NCBI GenBank assembly: GCA_031216445.1
Contig: CM062213.1
Coordinates: 7,036,501-7,100,500 of the forward strand
Origin: Lateolabrax maculatus
Taxonomy: Eukaryota; Chordata; Actinopteri; Acropomatiformes; Lateolabracidae
Length of the DNA stretch: 64,000 bases
Reading direction: 5' to 3'
Of this stretch, positions 37,247 through 49,949 are shown in pieces. The notes beneath the pieces are model-generated. The model saw nothing but the letters and a program-made list of their open reading frames with translations, was not told where the DNA came from and did not search any database. Both the position numbers and the translations under genes were made by a program. Numbering within the stretch: the stretch's first letter is position 1; each line of letters begins with the position of its first letter.

Positions 37247-40200
37247 TATGTGCATGTCTGAACCTACACTGACCAGCGCTGACATCCTGTTGCAAATTGT
37301 TTCCTGTTGACTCTGGTGTCTTCCTCCTCTGCCTTTATGCTGCATGTCGGTGCTCTTTGCCTCTAGGTTCCCTCCTTGTCTTCTTTCTTTATGCATGTGT
37401 GTGTGTGTGCATGTTTGTGTTTACGCATCGGTACACATGTGTATGTTGTGTCTGTCTCCTACTGTTCCTTCCTGGAGCCGACCACTTTATCCACTTAACC
37501 ACCTTTATTAAACCTATTAAGAGAGAAGTACTCCCCTATGGCTGAATCTCTGTGTTCTCTCATTTCCTACTTTAGGTTTTATAACATGTTGTGATCTGTC
37601 TTAGTGCATTTACACACTGGAAAGTACAGATCATGCTTGTGCTGTGAGGGAAATGTGAAAAGAACTGATTGACAGAAAGAATAAGTAAAAATGTGGATAT
37701 TACAGTCCAGAATCCACTCTAGATCATGGACAAATAACTAAGTAACAAATAGAGTGTTAGTATATATGAAACCTGCATGACAATAAGCACATAATGACAT
37801 CATCTTGTAAGTTCAGCAGAAACATATTTTGTTGCCATGCAGTAACCAATTACAGCATGCCGTTTTTCCCTTCACTCCTCCCTTTCCTCATTCCTCCCTG
37901 GATCACATGTCTTTTTATGTTTCCCCTTTTTCACTCATAAATGCAAAATTATCTGTCAGTCTTTCTCTGTTTCCCCTCTGCAATGTCCATTTCCAATCTC
38001 CATTTTGTGTATCACAGAGTCTGTGTGCCGTGAAATAAGAAAGCTATGATTTGGGTTTATGCAATGTAATAGACAACCAATCTTCTGCGCTCATGACAAA
38101 TCTTTAAAAGAAACCTTACTAATCAAATGTAATGTTCCAGGTGCCATTGCTCCTATCTTTGAAATGTACAAGACTAAAATAGTGAGATGAAATTAACTGA
38201 AAATACATTATAAGTTGTGTAACTCTATGACTCTAATGTCAACAACAGCATGTAAATGTATTGGTTGTTTTGCAAGATTTAGCCATTTAACAACAAGTCA
38301 AAGAGGTTAGATAAAAAGATCTGTACAGTTCTACTGGGTGGGCCCAGACTCCTCCTGACTGCCTTGGCCACCCAAATCGAATCAGCTCATATCAGTCACA
38401 TCAACATTGTGTATCTATGTTATGAATGTCTCTGTCTGAGAAGCTGCATGAGGATCAAAATGCAGCAGCCCCTCACAAGGATAAAATTAATTTTTCAATG
38501 GATGCCTCAGTTTCAACGTCATTTCAACAATGTCATGTTGGTGTTTCTGACAGGACGTACAAGACATGCAGCTATACTGCAGCTTCTGAACAGAGACAAA
38601 AACAAATCAACCTCGACTGTCAGGGACTGCTAGTGGAAATCAAATATACCTTTATGATTAAATTTCTCTGTATCTGGGATCAAAACTCGCTTGAGAATCA
38701 ATTGTATTGATTAGGTGCCTTTATTTTGTCAAAGTAAGAGCAGGGTTTGTTGACAAATGAGTCCTTGAAACCAATATCTACCTGGAAGTTATGACATCAA
38801 TCTAAAAAACGGAAATTAAAACTGTAGTAATGAAAATGTCCTACAGCACTGATCGTACCCTGTGAGTGTTTTTCTGCGCGGTTGTTGTGGTTTTCCTGTC
38901 GTTGTTCCAGTTGTAGATCAATGTGATTGTCAGGCGTTTGACTTGTTAACCTGTCGTCTGACACCTGTCAGCGCTAGCCAGCACTCAGCCACAGAGGGCA
39001 GCTCAGCTGTCAGTCAATCTCACGGGATAGTTCAAAGGTCAAAAGTTGACAGGGTGTCACCTGTCCAGGTTTACAGTGTTGTTACAATAGTTTTCCTGTA
39101 TTACTGAACGCTTTATTCCATTTCTTGGCTCATTTCCTTCATTTTCCCTTAGTTAGGTTGAATGCATTTCTTGTTTATTTTTCAATTTGTTTTTAATCAT
39201 TTGATGTGATTTGCATTATAAATCACGGCCGTCAAATGAAACGGAAAGGTAACACATGCCCTGACATACCGGTTTCTACCATCTCGTCACTTCAGGGTCA
39301 CTTATCCTCGTAATAATCGATCCAGAATCGATCCATTCAAGTCTATTTGTATAGCAGTGGCTGTAGCCTGTTAGAATGACCTCAGCTTCCCTCTCTCTCT
39401 CTTTCTCTCTGTGTACGTGTATGTTTGTTGTTTTGGCAAGTTACTGTTGGCTCACCAGCAGAGTACAAGGACTGCACGCCACATGTAGAGTCTCCAGTAA
39501 ACTTAATCCCTCTCTCTCCTCTCCTCCTTCTTTTTTACGAGACAAAAAAAAAAAATACAATTAATCATTTTTATTGAGTACATCTTATTATACTGAGCAC
39601 TTGTGCTTATTCAACTGCCAGGTCAGCACAATAAACACCAGTCAGTTATACAGTGTGTCAATACAATGTCCTCAAGTTCTTTACATTTCTGTAGACATGT
39701 GTGCGGGTGCTTGTCGAAGTTTGTCTTTATGTGTGTGTGTGTGTCTGACATCACGCTTCACTAACCGATCATGTGGAACAGCCAAATCTGCGCTGACAGC
39801 CTCTTCTTCAAACCAGCTGCTGCAGATGACAGGGGGGAAAGTGAGAATGAATCTTCCTATCCCCTCCATCAGCTCTTCACCCTCATTCCTCAGCCCCTCA
39901 TCCTTCTATCCCTTCATCTGCGCTGCTGGAGCCGGACCAAGAGCATTAAACCAAACACATGACTTGGCATGTGTTTGGTTCATTCCCTGTGTGTGTGTGT
40001 GTGTGTGTATGGTAATGTGACTGCAGCAAACACCAACCATGCGCTCATTTTCTTTCAGGTGACTCCCACCTGTACCTGGACACCAGACCTGGTAAGTGCA
40101 CTTACATGGACTTGTAAGAAAATAGTTTAAATATAATATCATTACTATTATGTAATGCATTCAATGATAGAGTTACTTTTTTCTTATTGTCTCTCAGCAC

Positions 40201-43200
40201 GGCTCCACTAAATCTACACCACAGAAGAAGAGAGGGTCCATACCAAGGTATCAAGAAGCCTGAATGACACATCAATCAACAGAAAACGATATTTGATATG
40301 TAAAATGGATACACAGATGGAACTTAAACTTAGACTGTCTTAATCGCCTAATGGCTGTTTTGGCTGCACTAATGTCTCACAATGTCCAGGAGTAAAAGTG
40401 TGGAACGAGTGATGGAGCATGTGATGGAGCACCACTACGACTTCGACCTCACCTACATCACGGAGAGGATCATCTCTGTCTTCTTCCTGCCAGACCTGGA
40501 GGAGCAGCGGTACCGAAGAAACCTACAGGAAGTGGCCTCCATGCTTAAATCCAAGCACCAAGACAAGTTCTTGGTTAGTCATAAAACTGAATACATAACG
40601 AATATAAACTTAATGTTGTGATTTGTCTCCAAAAAGGACTGAATAAAAGTCCCATTTAGGTCATGGCTGCTATTTACAGTTTTATTAAAACAAATTGAAC
40701 TGGTTTTATTTGCATATTTGTGTAACTCTCCAGAACAGTTATTGCTTTAAGTCCTTATCTGAGATTGATGGCGACTTAACTTCCCTATCTTGTTCCCTTT
40801 AATTTTTTTTATTTTTATTTTTTGCTCAGTTTGTGGTTGATATGTAAAATCAGATTTGTGACATCTTCTAATGTGTCTCTGCCTTTTCCAGCTACTAAAT
40901 TTATCAGAGAAGAGACATGACATCACCAGACTTAACCCAAAGGTACAAGTATTTATGTATTCATGTTTGAAGATGACACTGCTTAGGTCACTGAGACACA
41001 ACGTAGATACGTAGATAACTCTGAATGTGATCACTTTTCAAAATGGATGGACAGGCTCGACCCATTCAAAAACCAGAATTTGCAATATCTTTCCTCCTGT
41101 GCGGTTCAGGTGCAGGACTACGGCTGGCCTGATCTTCACGCCCCACCCCTGGACAGGATTTGTGCTGTTTGTAAAGCCATGGAGACCTGGCTGACCTCTG
41201 ACCCCCACAATGTGGTGGTCCTCCACTGCAAGGTCAGTGCAACATCTGCTGGCTTTGCAGTGAAAAATGTAAAACAGTGGGGAAAAGCTATTTCATAGTC
41301 CCTTTGAACTGTGTCCTGACAGGGAAACAGAGGGAAGACGGGGGTCATCGTGGCCGCCTACATGCACTACAGCAAGATATCAGCTGGGTAATCTGCATAA
41401 GTATTAATCTAACAAGACACTCTATATACCAACATGTGTAAAGATCAATTATCCATGATGAATTTACACCTGCCATCAAAGCTGCAATTCAATCAAGAAA
41501 GATTGAATCCCTACCTATAAAATTGCCAACATGCATCACCAGGGTGAAACATTCCTCTTGAAATCTACTTAGCTAATCTAACAGCTACTTAGAAACATCT
41601 TTGTGTCCCAATCATTTCTTTATTCATAGTTATATTTTGTTATATTGTTTGTAGGGCCGCAGCTAACATCATATAATATATATAATTTCCCTGAGCCCAA
41701 GTTGACATATTTAAATTGCTCGTTTTGTCCAAAGAACAGTACAAAACGTAAAGATAATCAGTTTACTATCACAAAGACTAAGAAAACCTACAAATATTCA
41801 GTTTGAGAAGCGGAAACCAATGAATTTTGGCATTATAAAAAAAGATGATCGTTTCAGCTCTAGCTCACAGTCCTTAGTGCATTCTCAGGATTTATTTTTC
41901 TTGGCAAGCTCTGACCAGACACAATGGAAATGTCCAGAATGCCAATAAAGCAGTATTTGTAGAACAGATTAAATTGGTAGGCAAAGTCACCAACAACAGC
42001 CATGATTTACTGTAAGCATCCACCTCATTACCTCCAAAACACGTACACACTATAACTTCCTCATTTTTGCTTGCACAAATCTTAACTCAAGCATTTATTA
42101 AAATGCTTCTGGTTGTGTCCACAGAGTGGACCAGGCTCTCACCACCCTCGCAATGAGAAAGTTCTGTGAGGACAAAGTGTCTTCTTCCCTACAGCCCTCT
42201 CAGAACAGGTGGGACGCACTCCCGTATCTTTCTATCTCCTCCTCTGCCGTGTACCTCTCCCTGTGCAAATGTCGTCCCCTCAGTCGCTCCCTTGCTCTCA
42301 TCACGTCATTTCCTCACCTCTCTTCTTCAGGTACATCTACTACTTTGGCGGCTTGCTGTCCGGTACCATCAAGATGAACAGCAGTCCTCTGTTCCTCCAC
42401 CAAGTCCTCATTCCATCACTACCCAACTTCCAGACGGGAGGAGGTCAGTTTTACACAAATAGCATGCAATTCTTAACTTTGAATAGTGAACAGAAAGTAC
42501 TTAACAAGGTAAAAGGAAAAAAAGGAAAAGGAAACCTTTGTCTGTCCTTTTAATTTTTCTTTCTGTATCTGCAGGTTTCTACCCTTTCCTGAAAATCTAC
42601 CAGTCTCTGCAGCTGGTCTACACCTCGGGCATCTAGTAAGTCCTGGTCCAGTTGTACCACTGTGTTTTCAGCTCACCTCCTGCGGGTAGAAATCTTTCCT
42701 TCCTCTGTCCAACTGACAGATGTTGTCTATACAGGCCGCTGTCTGTGTTTAGGTGTAGGCTGGTCTGTGCTTATGTTAAAGGGTAATGTTGTTTACCGCT
42801 GTTTTACCCAGCTGAGACATGTTTTGACTGGTTTTATGTATGTTTTGAGCTGGTGTGGCCGTTTTTTTATTCTGTGTATGTGTGTGTGTCCAGCGATCCC
42901 CAGAGCTCCAGGGCAAGAAAGCTGTGTGTGTCTATGGAGCCAGCGCTATTATTAAAGGGGGACATTATGGTGAGAAACAGCTTATAGTGAACTGTATGTC
43001 ACTAATTGGAAACATTCCTTTGATTTAAATCTCATCCATATCCACACACACAGTACATCACAGCAATAACTGCAACACCTCAATTGTTTTTATACCTAAA
43101 TCCTGTAGTCAAAGGATTCCATTGCCACTTACTAAAGTGCTGTAAAGAAACATTTTTCTCTTCTTACTTTAATGCACTTTTGTAACTTTGCCTTTAAAAA

Positions 43201-46200
43201 GTGCTTGATTATTTTTAAACCACTTATGCTACAAATCCTCTGTAGACTATGACAATGCATGCTTAATTATATTCTTAAGCTATCTTGCATGTATCTTTGA
43301 GAGGATAAAAGCCCTTAGCGACCTAGAAAGACTCGAAGGTACTTTATTTATCTTAGAGGGTAATTGGTTGCCACAGCAGCAACACGCACTGAAGATATTT
43401 GATCCAACATAACAGAACATTATAACAAGGCAAATTAAAATTTGATTTACTTTTGTCTCACGCTTGTCAACTTATATATCGACATACTGAGACATTCCAT
43501 GGAGAATGAGCGGTGGTATTTGTACGTCGCTCTCTTACCTGCATCCTTCTCTGCAGGTGAAGTGCTACCACAGGCGGAGCCGAGCAGCAGAGAGGGAGGT
43601 GGTGTTCAGAGTCCAGTTCCACACCTGCACCGTTCACGGAGCCCAGCTGTGGTTTGGCAAAACCGAACTGGACCTGGCCTGCACAGGTATAAAAAACACA
43701 GAGACTATATAGTTTCTTATAAATTCTTATAACAGAAATATACAATATTACAATATATTGTAAACATATGAATGAACACATAGAAACCAACTGCTGTATG
43801 TTTCTATTGCTTCCTGGAAATGGTTTACATGGCTGTATAAAAGACCTATTTATTTTTCAGACCATTTGTGCGTGTATTTTGAGACAAATATCAAATGACA
43901 GTGTCAGTTTAGATGAAACAGAAATGCTTGTGCATCGCTCAGTAAGCAGCAGTCTCATGACAGTTGCTCTAAGTGCTATATGCTGATGCAGGCATACAAT
44001 ATATAAATAATATTACCAACACTCATGCATGAAAGTAAAAAGAAATTTCACTTCAAATACATTTTTTCAAAGTGTTATGCTCTGTTTTCATTATGAAGAG
44101 CAAGTATCTCTATTTATGAACTTTGGTATTTCCACTTCACAGATCCCACTTTCTTGTGAATGTTTTTATCCGTCTCTGTAGTTACGGAGACTGTGGATAT
44201 TTTAGTCATTGCCTTTATGCTCGTCTTTCTGTAGATGACAGGTTCCCTCCAGATGCTACAGTTGAGTTTATCTTCTCCAATGGACCAGAAAAAATGAAAG
44301 GTGAATATTATCAACCGTCTCTCTGGCACTTCGTCCTTTGGTGCATTTCGTGCACCCAATCTCTTTCTTTTTATGTTTTCATATGTTTCATATCTGCTAT
44401 CCAAGGTCGAGAATACCGCAAGAATGACGCCTCCGTCAAAGTGGACTACAACACCTCAGACCCTGTGGTCAGGTGGGATTCTTATGAAAACTTCAACCTG
44501 CACCACCAAGACAGCATTGAAAGTAAGAAATGTACACACACACACACACACACACAGGTGTAAAAAGTCCAATTTACGTTACACATCACATCACACTCCC
44601 TTCTTGTTTCTACCAGATATCTCTCATACGAGGGGCCCTCTGGATGGCAGCCTGTACGCCCAGGTGAAGAAGCGCCGTGGGCCGGGCTCGACGGCCTCAG
44701 CAGCGTCACCCAACGGATGCCTCACCAGCAGCCCAACAGTCAAGCCTCAAACTCCCAGCCAGCCCCAGCCTCTCACCTACACCTCTGACTCCAGCCGATC
44801 CTCGGTCCCCTCTGATCACCTGGAGGACGCCTCTCCGTCCATAAGCCGCCCGGAAAGAGAAAACACTGACTGTCTGTTGAAGAGAGGAGACGGGGAAGGT
44901 GGAGGAAAGGAGAAAACAAGAGGGAAAGAGAGGGATCGAGAGACAGCGATTTTAGATGACGCAGACCCGTCAAGTCCTGGGGGATTGAGGCGAGAGCGCT
45001 CGTGCTGCGGCCGAGCGGGCACAAAATGCGGCAATGTCGGATGGGAGAGGGACCGAGAGCCCTGCCTTTCCAACGGCCATTGTCTCGGCCGTTGCAACAG
45101 CATTAAAAAACACCCAAAAAGCCAAACTCTGCCGGCCTTACCATCCAAATCTGTGTCCCCGCCTCCTCATTCAACACACATGGAGCTCTGCCATCGACAT
45201 AGTGCCCATCCTTTACCAGAGTTACCATGGGAGCGTCCACCCCCGCCGCCACCCCCGCCCCTGCCCTGTCTTCACAGGCCTTGCTACCCTTATTCCACCC
45301 CTGCACTCACCCACCCGCACAGCCACACACTCCCAGCCTCAAACAGACTCTGCACTGAGGAAGAGTGTCACCTCTTCCATTATTCCAGCCACAGTCCAGC
45401 CTCTCATCTCTCCCATCAGTCGCTGCCCTCCAGCCCTTACAGGGAAATGTTCTTTAGCCCTCCAAACCCGTCTCCTGGCTGCCCCTGTCGGGACTGCTCC
45501 AGCAGGCGAGAGCACCAGTCGGCCTCAGCGAGAACATTCCACCCACTGCACCTCGACCAATCAGAAAACCCACACTGGTCCCAAGGAGCAGGGGTACAAC
45601 GAGCAAGAGAGGCGCCTCCAATATGGGAAAGTGAAAATCCGTGGGAGGTGGCGAGAGAGGCGGAGTTCTGGCAGTGCAAATCAGCCATGCCGGCATTTCG
45701 CGTCTGCCACTCCACTTTGGATCAGGGTCCAAACCCAGAGCAACCTAGATATGCCATCGGACCTCATCAGGGCTTCCCCAGCCCCCAGTCTCTGATGGAT
45801 GTGCGGGATGGAGCAAGCAGCGGGTACCACACTCCTCCACAGCCGCGGCACTCCTGTCCCTGCTCTCCTTATCAGTCATCCCCAGCCGAGAGCCACGAGA
45901 GCCGAGGTTACGCCTCAGGGTACCACTCTGGATCAGCCTCACCTCTGCCCGCTAGTAGCCCCTCTCCTGGGAGAGGCAGGCTGCCCGAGACCCCGCCTGG
46001 ATCTAGAGACCAGCAGCACACTGAGCAACAAAAAGGTGAATGATGGATACAGTCTGGTTTGCTTTTTACGTTGAAATGACATGTTTTTCACTTCTTGTAT
46101 CACTTATTTTTCACATTTCTTTGATATGCCATCATTTCATCTTGTTTTATCTCGCTCCTCAAAGTGGAAAAGGCCAAGGCTGATGTGGAGGATGACATAT

Positions 46201-49200
46201 CCCAGGGTTCAGAGAGTAAATCAGACTCTAATGGCCAGTCAAGCACCCCTGGACTGGACTCTGATCATGACTACACAATAATTGGAAGCAGCAGCCCCAC
46301 ACACACAGAAGACAGGTGGGTGAAACTTTCCTTTTTGGCATCTACTAGTGCTGCAGACTTGTGGATAATTCTCTTATTTTTTTCCCATACTTTTCCTTAG
46401 TGTAACTGCTGATAGCCCTCCTCAAAGCCAAGAAACCTCTACACATCTGGAGTGCAACACAAACAGCAACAAAACTATCACCCCAGTACCAAGGGAAACG
46501 CAAACGCAAGGTTCCAACATATCCGCAAACGCCCCACAACCATCAAGTGAGCAGAGTTTGAGCTCTGATGGTAAGCCGGTAGCAGCCAAGGTCACAGGAA
46601 GTGCAGAGGGATCTAACCCACTACAGACCTCCCGCTACGCCGCCGTCATCATCACCCCAGTCCAAGTGCAGCTGAATGGCTCTGCCCTTCCAACCGATAC
46701 CCTGCCTGACAGCAGCAGAGGTGTGTCCATGAACCCTTCTGCCAGTCTCAGTTCTAGCCCTTCCACCACTTCCCCAAATTCTCCTGTTGGTTCCCCAGAC
46801 CTCCAGTCTTCTCCCCAGCGCTCCACATCAGCTACAGACGCAGCGGGACAAAGACTGACTCCGGACAGAGACAGCTCAGCCGACACCAAACCACCATCAC
46901 CTGTCCCCGACGGATATCACACACCGACCTTCCCCTTAGCGCCCTATTACTACCCATTACTAAACGTCCCTCACGTGCCATACACTGGGTACACTGCAGT
47001 CACCATTCCCGCCATCCAGCCGCCGCTTCCCGAGAAGAAGCGGCTTTCAACCACACCAGGATCCCTGAACGGACACAACTCTCTACTCCGGATCTCCTCA
47101 GCTCCTTCGCCCACGCACCACGTTACTTTCTCGGCCTCTGTGGGAGAGCAGAGACGGGGGTCTGCCCAACATGGCTGTAGGGAGGAGGCAGACATCAGGG
47201 TCAATGCCAAGTTTGTGCAGGACAGCTCCAAGTACTGGTACAAACCAAGCATTTCCAGAGACCAAGGTCAGGGTTTTAATAAAGGATGATTACGTCTCTT
47301 ACTTTACAATACAACGCCCCTGCTCTAATGCTTCTTCTCTACTGTAGCCATAGCTGTTTTGAAGGACAAGGAGCCTGGAACGTTCCTCATCAGAGACAGT
47401 AACTCCTTCCAAGGAGCCTACGGCCTGGCCCTCAAGGTGGCCACCCCACCTCCTAATGCCAACATCATTGGCAGCAAAGGTATCCATTACGAATGTGTTG
47501 TTGATATCGATAAGCTGGCTTCCAATGCGCCTTTTTTGCCATGTCACCGTAAGGAAAAGCACAGTTGTGAATAACAAAATGAATGATGGCTGAATTCCAT
47601 TTAGCTCCTGGTATTGTGCAGGCTGGCTCACTGTCATCCTGTGACACAGAAGAGAGCATGGTATCAAATTAAAGGCACAGGTACCAAAATGAATAAAAAT
47701 TAAGGCTGTTTTTTGATCAGCCCGACTTATTATTCTTATCAAATCCTGTGTATGTTTCTTTTTGCAGCAAGAACAACAAACGTCACATGTTTTTATGTAT
47801 TTCAGATTAATTCGGTTCATGCATAAAAAGAAAAACACAAATGTCGTGATTAAAAAACAAGTGACATTATGGTTTTGATAAGTCTATAGAAATCAGTATC
47901 TTATATTTTCTTCTATATTTTCTTTATATTTTTCATCCTTATAGAATATGCTCTGCAGGAAGACAGCCTGTCTCATTTTTCATCCTCACTGCCTCCCTTC
48001 TCACCCTCCTCTCCTCTCTCCCAGGGGATCCTCTGGAACAGCTGGTGAGACACTTCCTCATCGAGACAGGGCCACGAGGAGTGAAGATCAAGGGCTGTCA
48101 GAACGAGTCCTACTTCGGTCAGTTATGTGGAAGACACAACTGCCGCAAGATGTTTTACATATTTTGTTTTGTGCGTTTTCACCTGTGAACCTAGAGAATG
48201 TTTTTTTTTCATCCTTCCCACTTCCTTATTTTCGTTCTTTTAATGCCTTCTAATCAGTCACAATCATAATCTGTTTCACCTATTTTCTCTGTTTGTCTTT
48301 GTTTCAGGAAGTTTATCTGCTCTGGTGTACCAGCATTCAATAACTCCCATCTCTCTGCCATGTGCCCTTCGCATCCCAGAAAAAGGTCAAATCAGTATCA
48401 CTACATTTAGATGTCATAATGATTATTCCCAAATTAAACATCCGGCTTTTCAAATGAGATTATTGTGGGAAAAAATGAACTACTTCATATTATAGCAGGT
48501 TATTACAACAGTTACATACTGAATCCTCAATCATTTAGACAGTATTGTTGTGTTACTGAAGACTTTGATGATGTTTCAGATCTGGTTGGGGAGCTTCAGG
48601 AGTTGCAGAGCGCGACAAGCACCAGCACAGCGGCTGACCTCCTCAAACAAGGAGCAGGTAGGACATGAGCTTGTTTTGCTTTGTCGATTCACGTGCAGCG
48701 CAATCATTGCAGTTCTTACTTTTGACCAGCAGGGGCTGCTCAAGCCTCATATTTTCAGAGCAAGGAGCCATAAGAACACATGCTGTATATTCAAGTGGAT
48801 CCAAATTTTCTGTCTCTCTCATAAACAAGCTTGCAACGTGCTCTACCTGAACTCTGTGGAGACCGAGTCCCTGACGGGGCCCGAGGCAGTTTCCAAGGCA
48901 ACCAAGTGTACTTTGGCTCTGAGTCCACGTCCGGTCGCAACAGTGGTCCACTTCAAAGTGTCTTCTCAGGGCATCACTCTAACCGACAGCAAAAGAAGGT
49001 ACATCTTAGACACAACAATCTTACTTCCTAGTAACATTATCCCACTTTCAATTCAGTGGATGTGACGTTATGTGATGTTCTAAAAAGTGGTATTTGTTAT
49101 TGCGTTACATTTCTTACGTGTGACAGTTCGTACACACTTTCCAGATAGTATTCTTAAAGCAAATGCCAAAGACAAATGAGTCATAATATTGTTTGTGTTT

Positions 49201-49949
49201 ACACAGGCTATTTTTCAGGAGACACTACCCAATCAGCACTGTGACTTTCAGCAGTCTTGACCCCCAAGATCAGAGGTGGGTCCCCGAGACAAATAGAAAA
49301 AGACACTGACATTATCATTTTTAATAAAAACTAGATGTGCTTGTATGTGTTACTGCTTAATACCTTTAGTAATAGCAGTAATATATCTGTGTGCTTGCTC
49401 TGCTGCACAAATACCTTCTGTATTGACTTATATTTTATAAATATAAGTTCTCTGTGATTTGTGTGTCTGCTTTGTAACTCTGAGAGGTCAATGTAGATGC
49501 TAGTAAGTGCCTAGTCTTTGTAAAACCGTCTCCATGTCTTTTGTTATTCATGTTTTCCTACATTTTGTCTCTGTGTTTCTATCTGTGTACCCGTGCTTCA
49601 GGTGGACTAATTCTGATAGCACGTCATGCAAGTAAGTGCTTGTGTGTTTTTCTTTGCGAGTGGTACAGTGTGCTACTTTGCATGGCAACTGATCCCAGTC
49701 AGATTTGTTACTCTGACTTCTTGAGACAAAATTGAGTTTCTTTCAGTGTCAGATAGTGTTTTCTCTCCCGTCCTTTGACCTCTTACGTCTCCTTATTGCC
49801 ACAGGATGTTTGGCTTCGTGGCGAGGCGGACGGGCAGCGCTACAGAGAACGTGTGTCACCTGTTTGCCGAGATGGACCCCGAGCAGCCAGCTGTGGCCAT
49901 TGTCAACTTTATCAACAAAGTCATGCTGGGACCACAGCTACACAGATGA
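24139..49949 (+). CDS. tns2: Tensin-2 (27 coding exons, complete)
   Basis: Exons: 24139-24261, 30483-30588, 30774-30811, 40059-40091, 40198-40247, 40390-40573, 40892-40942, 41110-41232, 41323-41387, 42125-42208, 42331-42443, 42575-42635, 42894-42969, 43557-43686, 44235-44300, 44406-44522, 44617-46035, 46165-46315, 46401-47266, 47348-47479, 48025-48117, 48308-48385, 48580-48657, 48830-48998, 49207-49275, 49602-49631, 49805-49949. They join in frame to 1549 aa (human about 1410). Domains: C1 zinc finger 48-94 (H-x12-C-x2-C ... C-x7-C complete); PTP-like about 125-290 with loop HCKGNRGKTG (C235); C2 about 295-420; Pro/Ser-rich region with the tensin-2 phrase RETAILDD; SH2 about 1275-1385 with FLIRDS (R1301); PTB about 1413-1549. 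Tensin-2 links integrin tails, actin and phosphotyrosine signalling at focal adhesions. The C1 domain and loop cysteine separate it from tensin-1/3. The N-terminus MGCIHS fits an acylation signal. The least certain exons are the first and the 30-base exon 26. Confidence 0.95.
25704..25735. repeat. (GT)16 microsatellite in tns2 intron 1
   Basis: An uninterrupted GT run. A second, interrupted GT run lies at 25383-25411. Confidence 0.95.
28783..28810. repeat. (CA)14 microsatellite in tns2 intron 1
   Basis: An uninterrupted CA run followed by a tacag spacer. Confidence 0.95.
29690..29960 (-). repeat. Dispersed teleost-type repeat, family A, copy 3 (tns2 intron 1)
   Basis: Contains 'accaaatttcatggtaaacc' and 'catccaatagtttttgagat' (29891-29930), the reverse complement of the copy-1 core. 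It is preceded by a zone of 'aacatgctgatg'-type sequence, as in copy 2. An AT-rich (TTTA)n stretch interrupts it at about 29830-29860. Confidence 0.6.
31311..31358. repeat. (TATG)12 tetranucleotide microsatellite
   Basis: Twelve perfect TATG units. Because TATG lacks stop codons in all frames of one strand, it creates spurious open frames reading MYVCMYVC or its complement. Confidence 0.97.
32180..32214. repeat. (CCT)n(CA)17 compound microsatellite
   Basis: A CTC/CCT trinucleotide run (32163-32180) passes directly into a CA run. Confidence 0.95.
36540..36850. repeat. Dispersed teleost-type repeat, family C, with inverted right part
   Basis: The left end reads 'gttagacattgtgggaaatac' through 'tgccgag' (36562-36604). 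The right end (36783-36825) holds the complement of 'gttagatgagaagat' and 'accactctcat'. I recall these as neighbouring pieces of one abundant percomorph repeat. Here they face opposite ways, so the copy is rearranged or is a fold-back form. Confidence 0.5.
37211..37243. repeat. (GT)16 microsatellite in tns2 intron 3
   Basis: An uninterrupted GT run after 'ctgc'. Confidence 0.95.
39989..40008. repeat. (GT)10 microsatellite 50 bases before tns2 exon 4
   Basis: A short GT run in the acceptor-proximal part of intron 3, upstream of the branch-point zone. Confidence 0.9.
44533..44557. repeat. (CA)12 microsatellite in the 94-base tns2 intron 16
   Basis: The run starts 10 bases after the exon-16 donor (GAAA|gtaaga at 44523) and ends in CAG-GTGT, which itself resembles a splice junction. 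The whole intron is only 44523-44616. Confidence 0.9.

Larger units (their letters stand above)
30812..40058 (+). other. tns2 intron 3 (9.2 kb), splitting the C1 domain
   Basis: The intron falls between the sixth and last metal ligands of the C1 finger. Its contents are microsatellites (31311-31358, 32180-32214, 37211-37243, 39989-40008), a dispersed repeat near 36540-36850, and a GA-rich zone at 33160-33390. No conserved exon is recognised inside. Confidence 0.7.

Noticed and set aside
45034..45795. A 253-codon open frame overlapping tns2 exon 17 in a different frame
   Set aside because: The region is Pro/Ser/His-rich and GC-rich, which suppresses stops in shifted frames. The tensin-2 frame carries the conserved phrases and splices in phase; the shifted frame resembles nothing.
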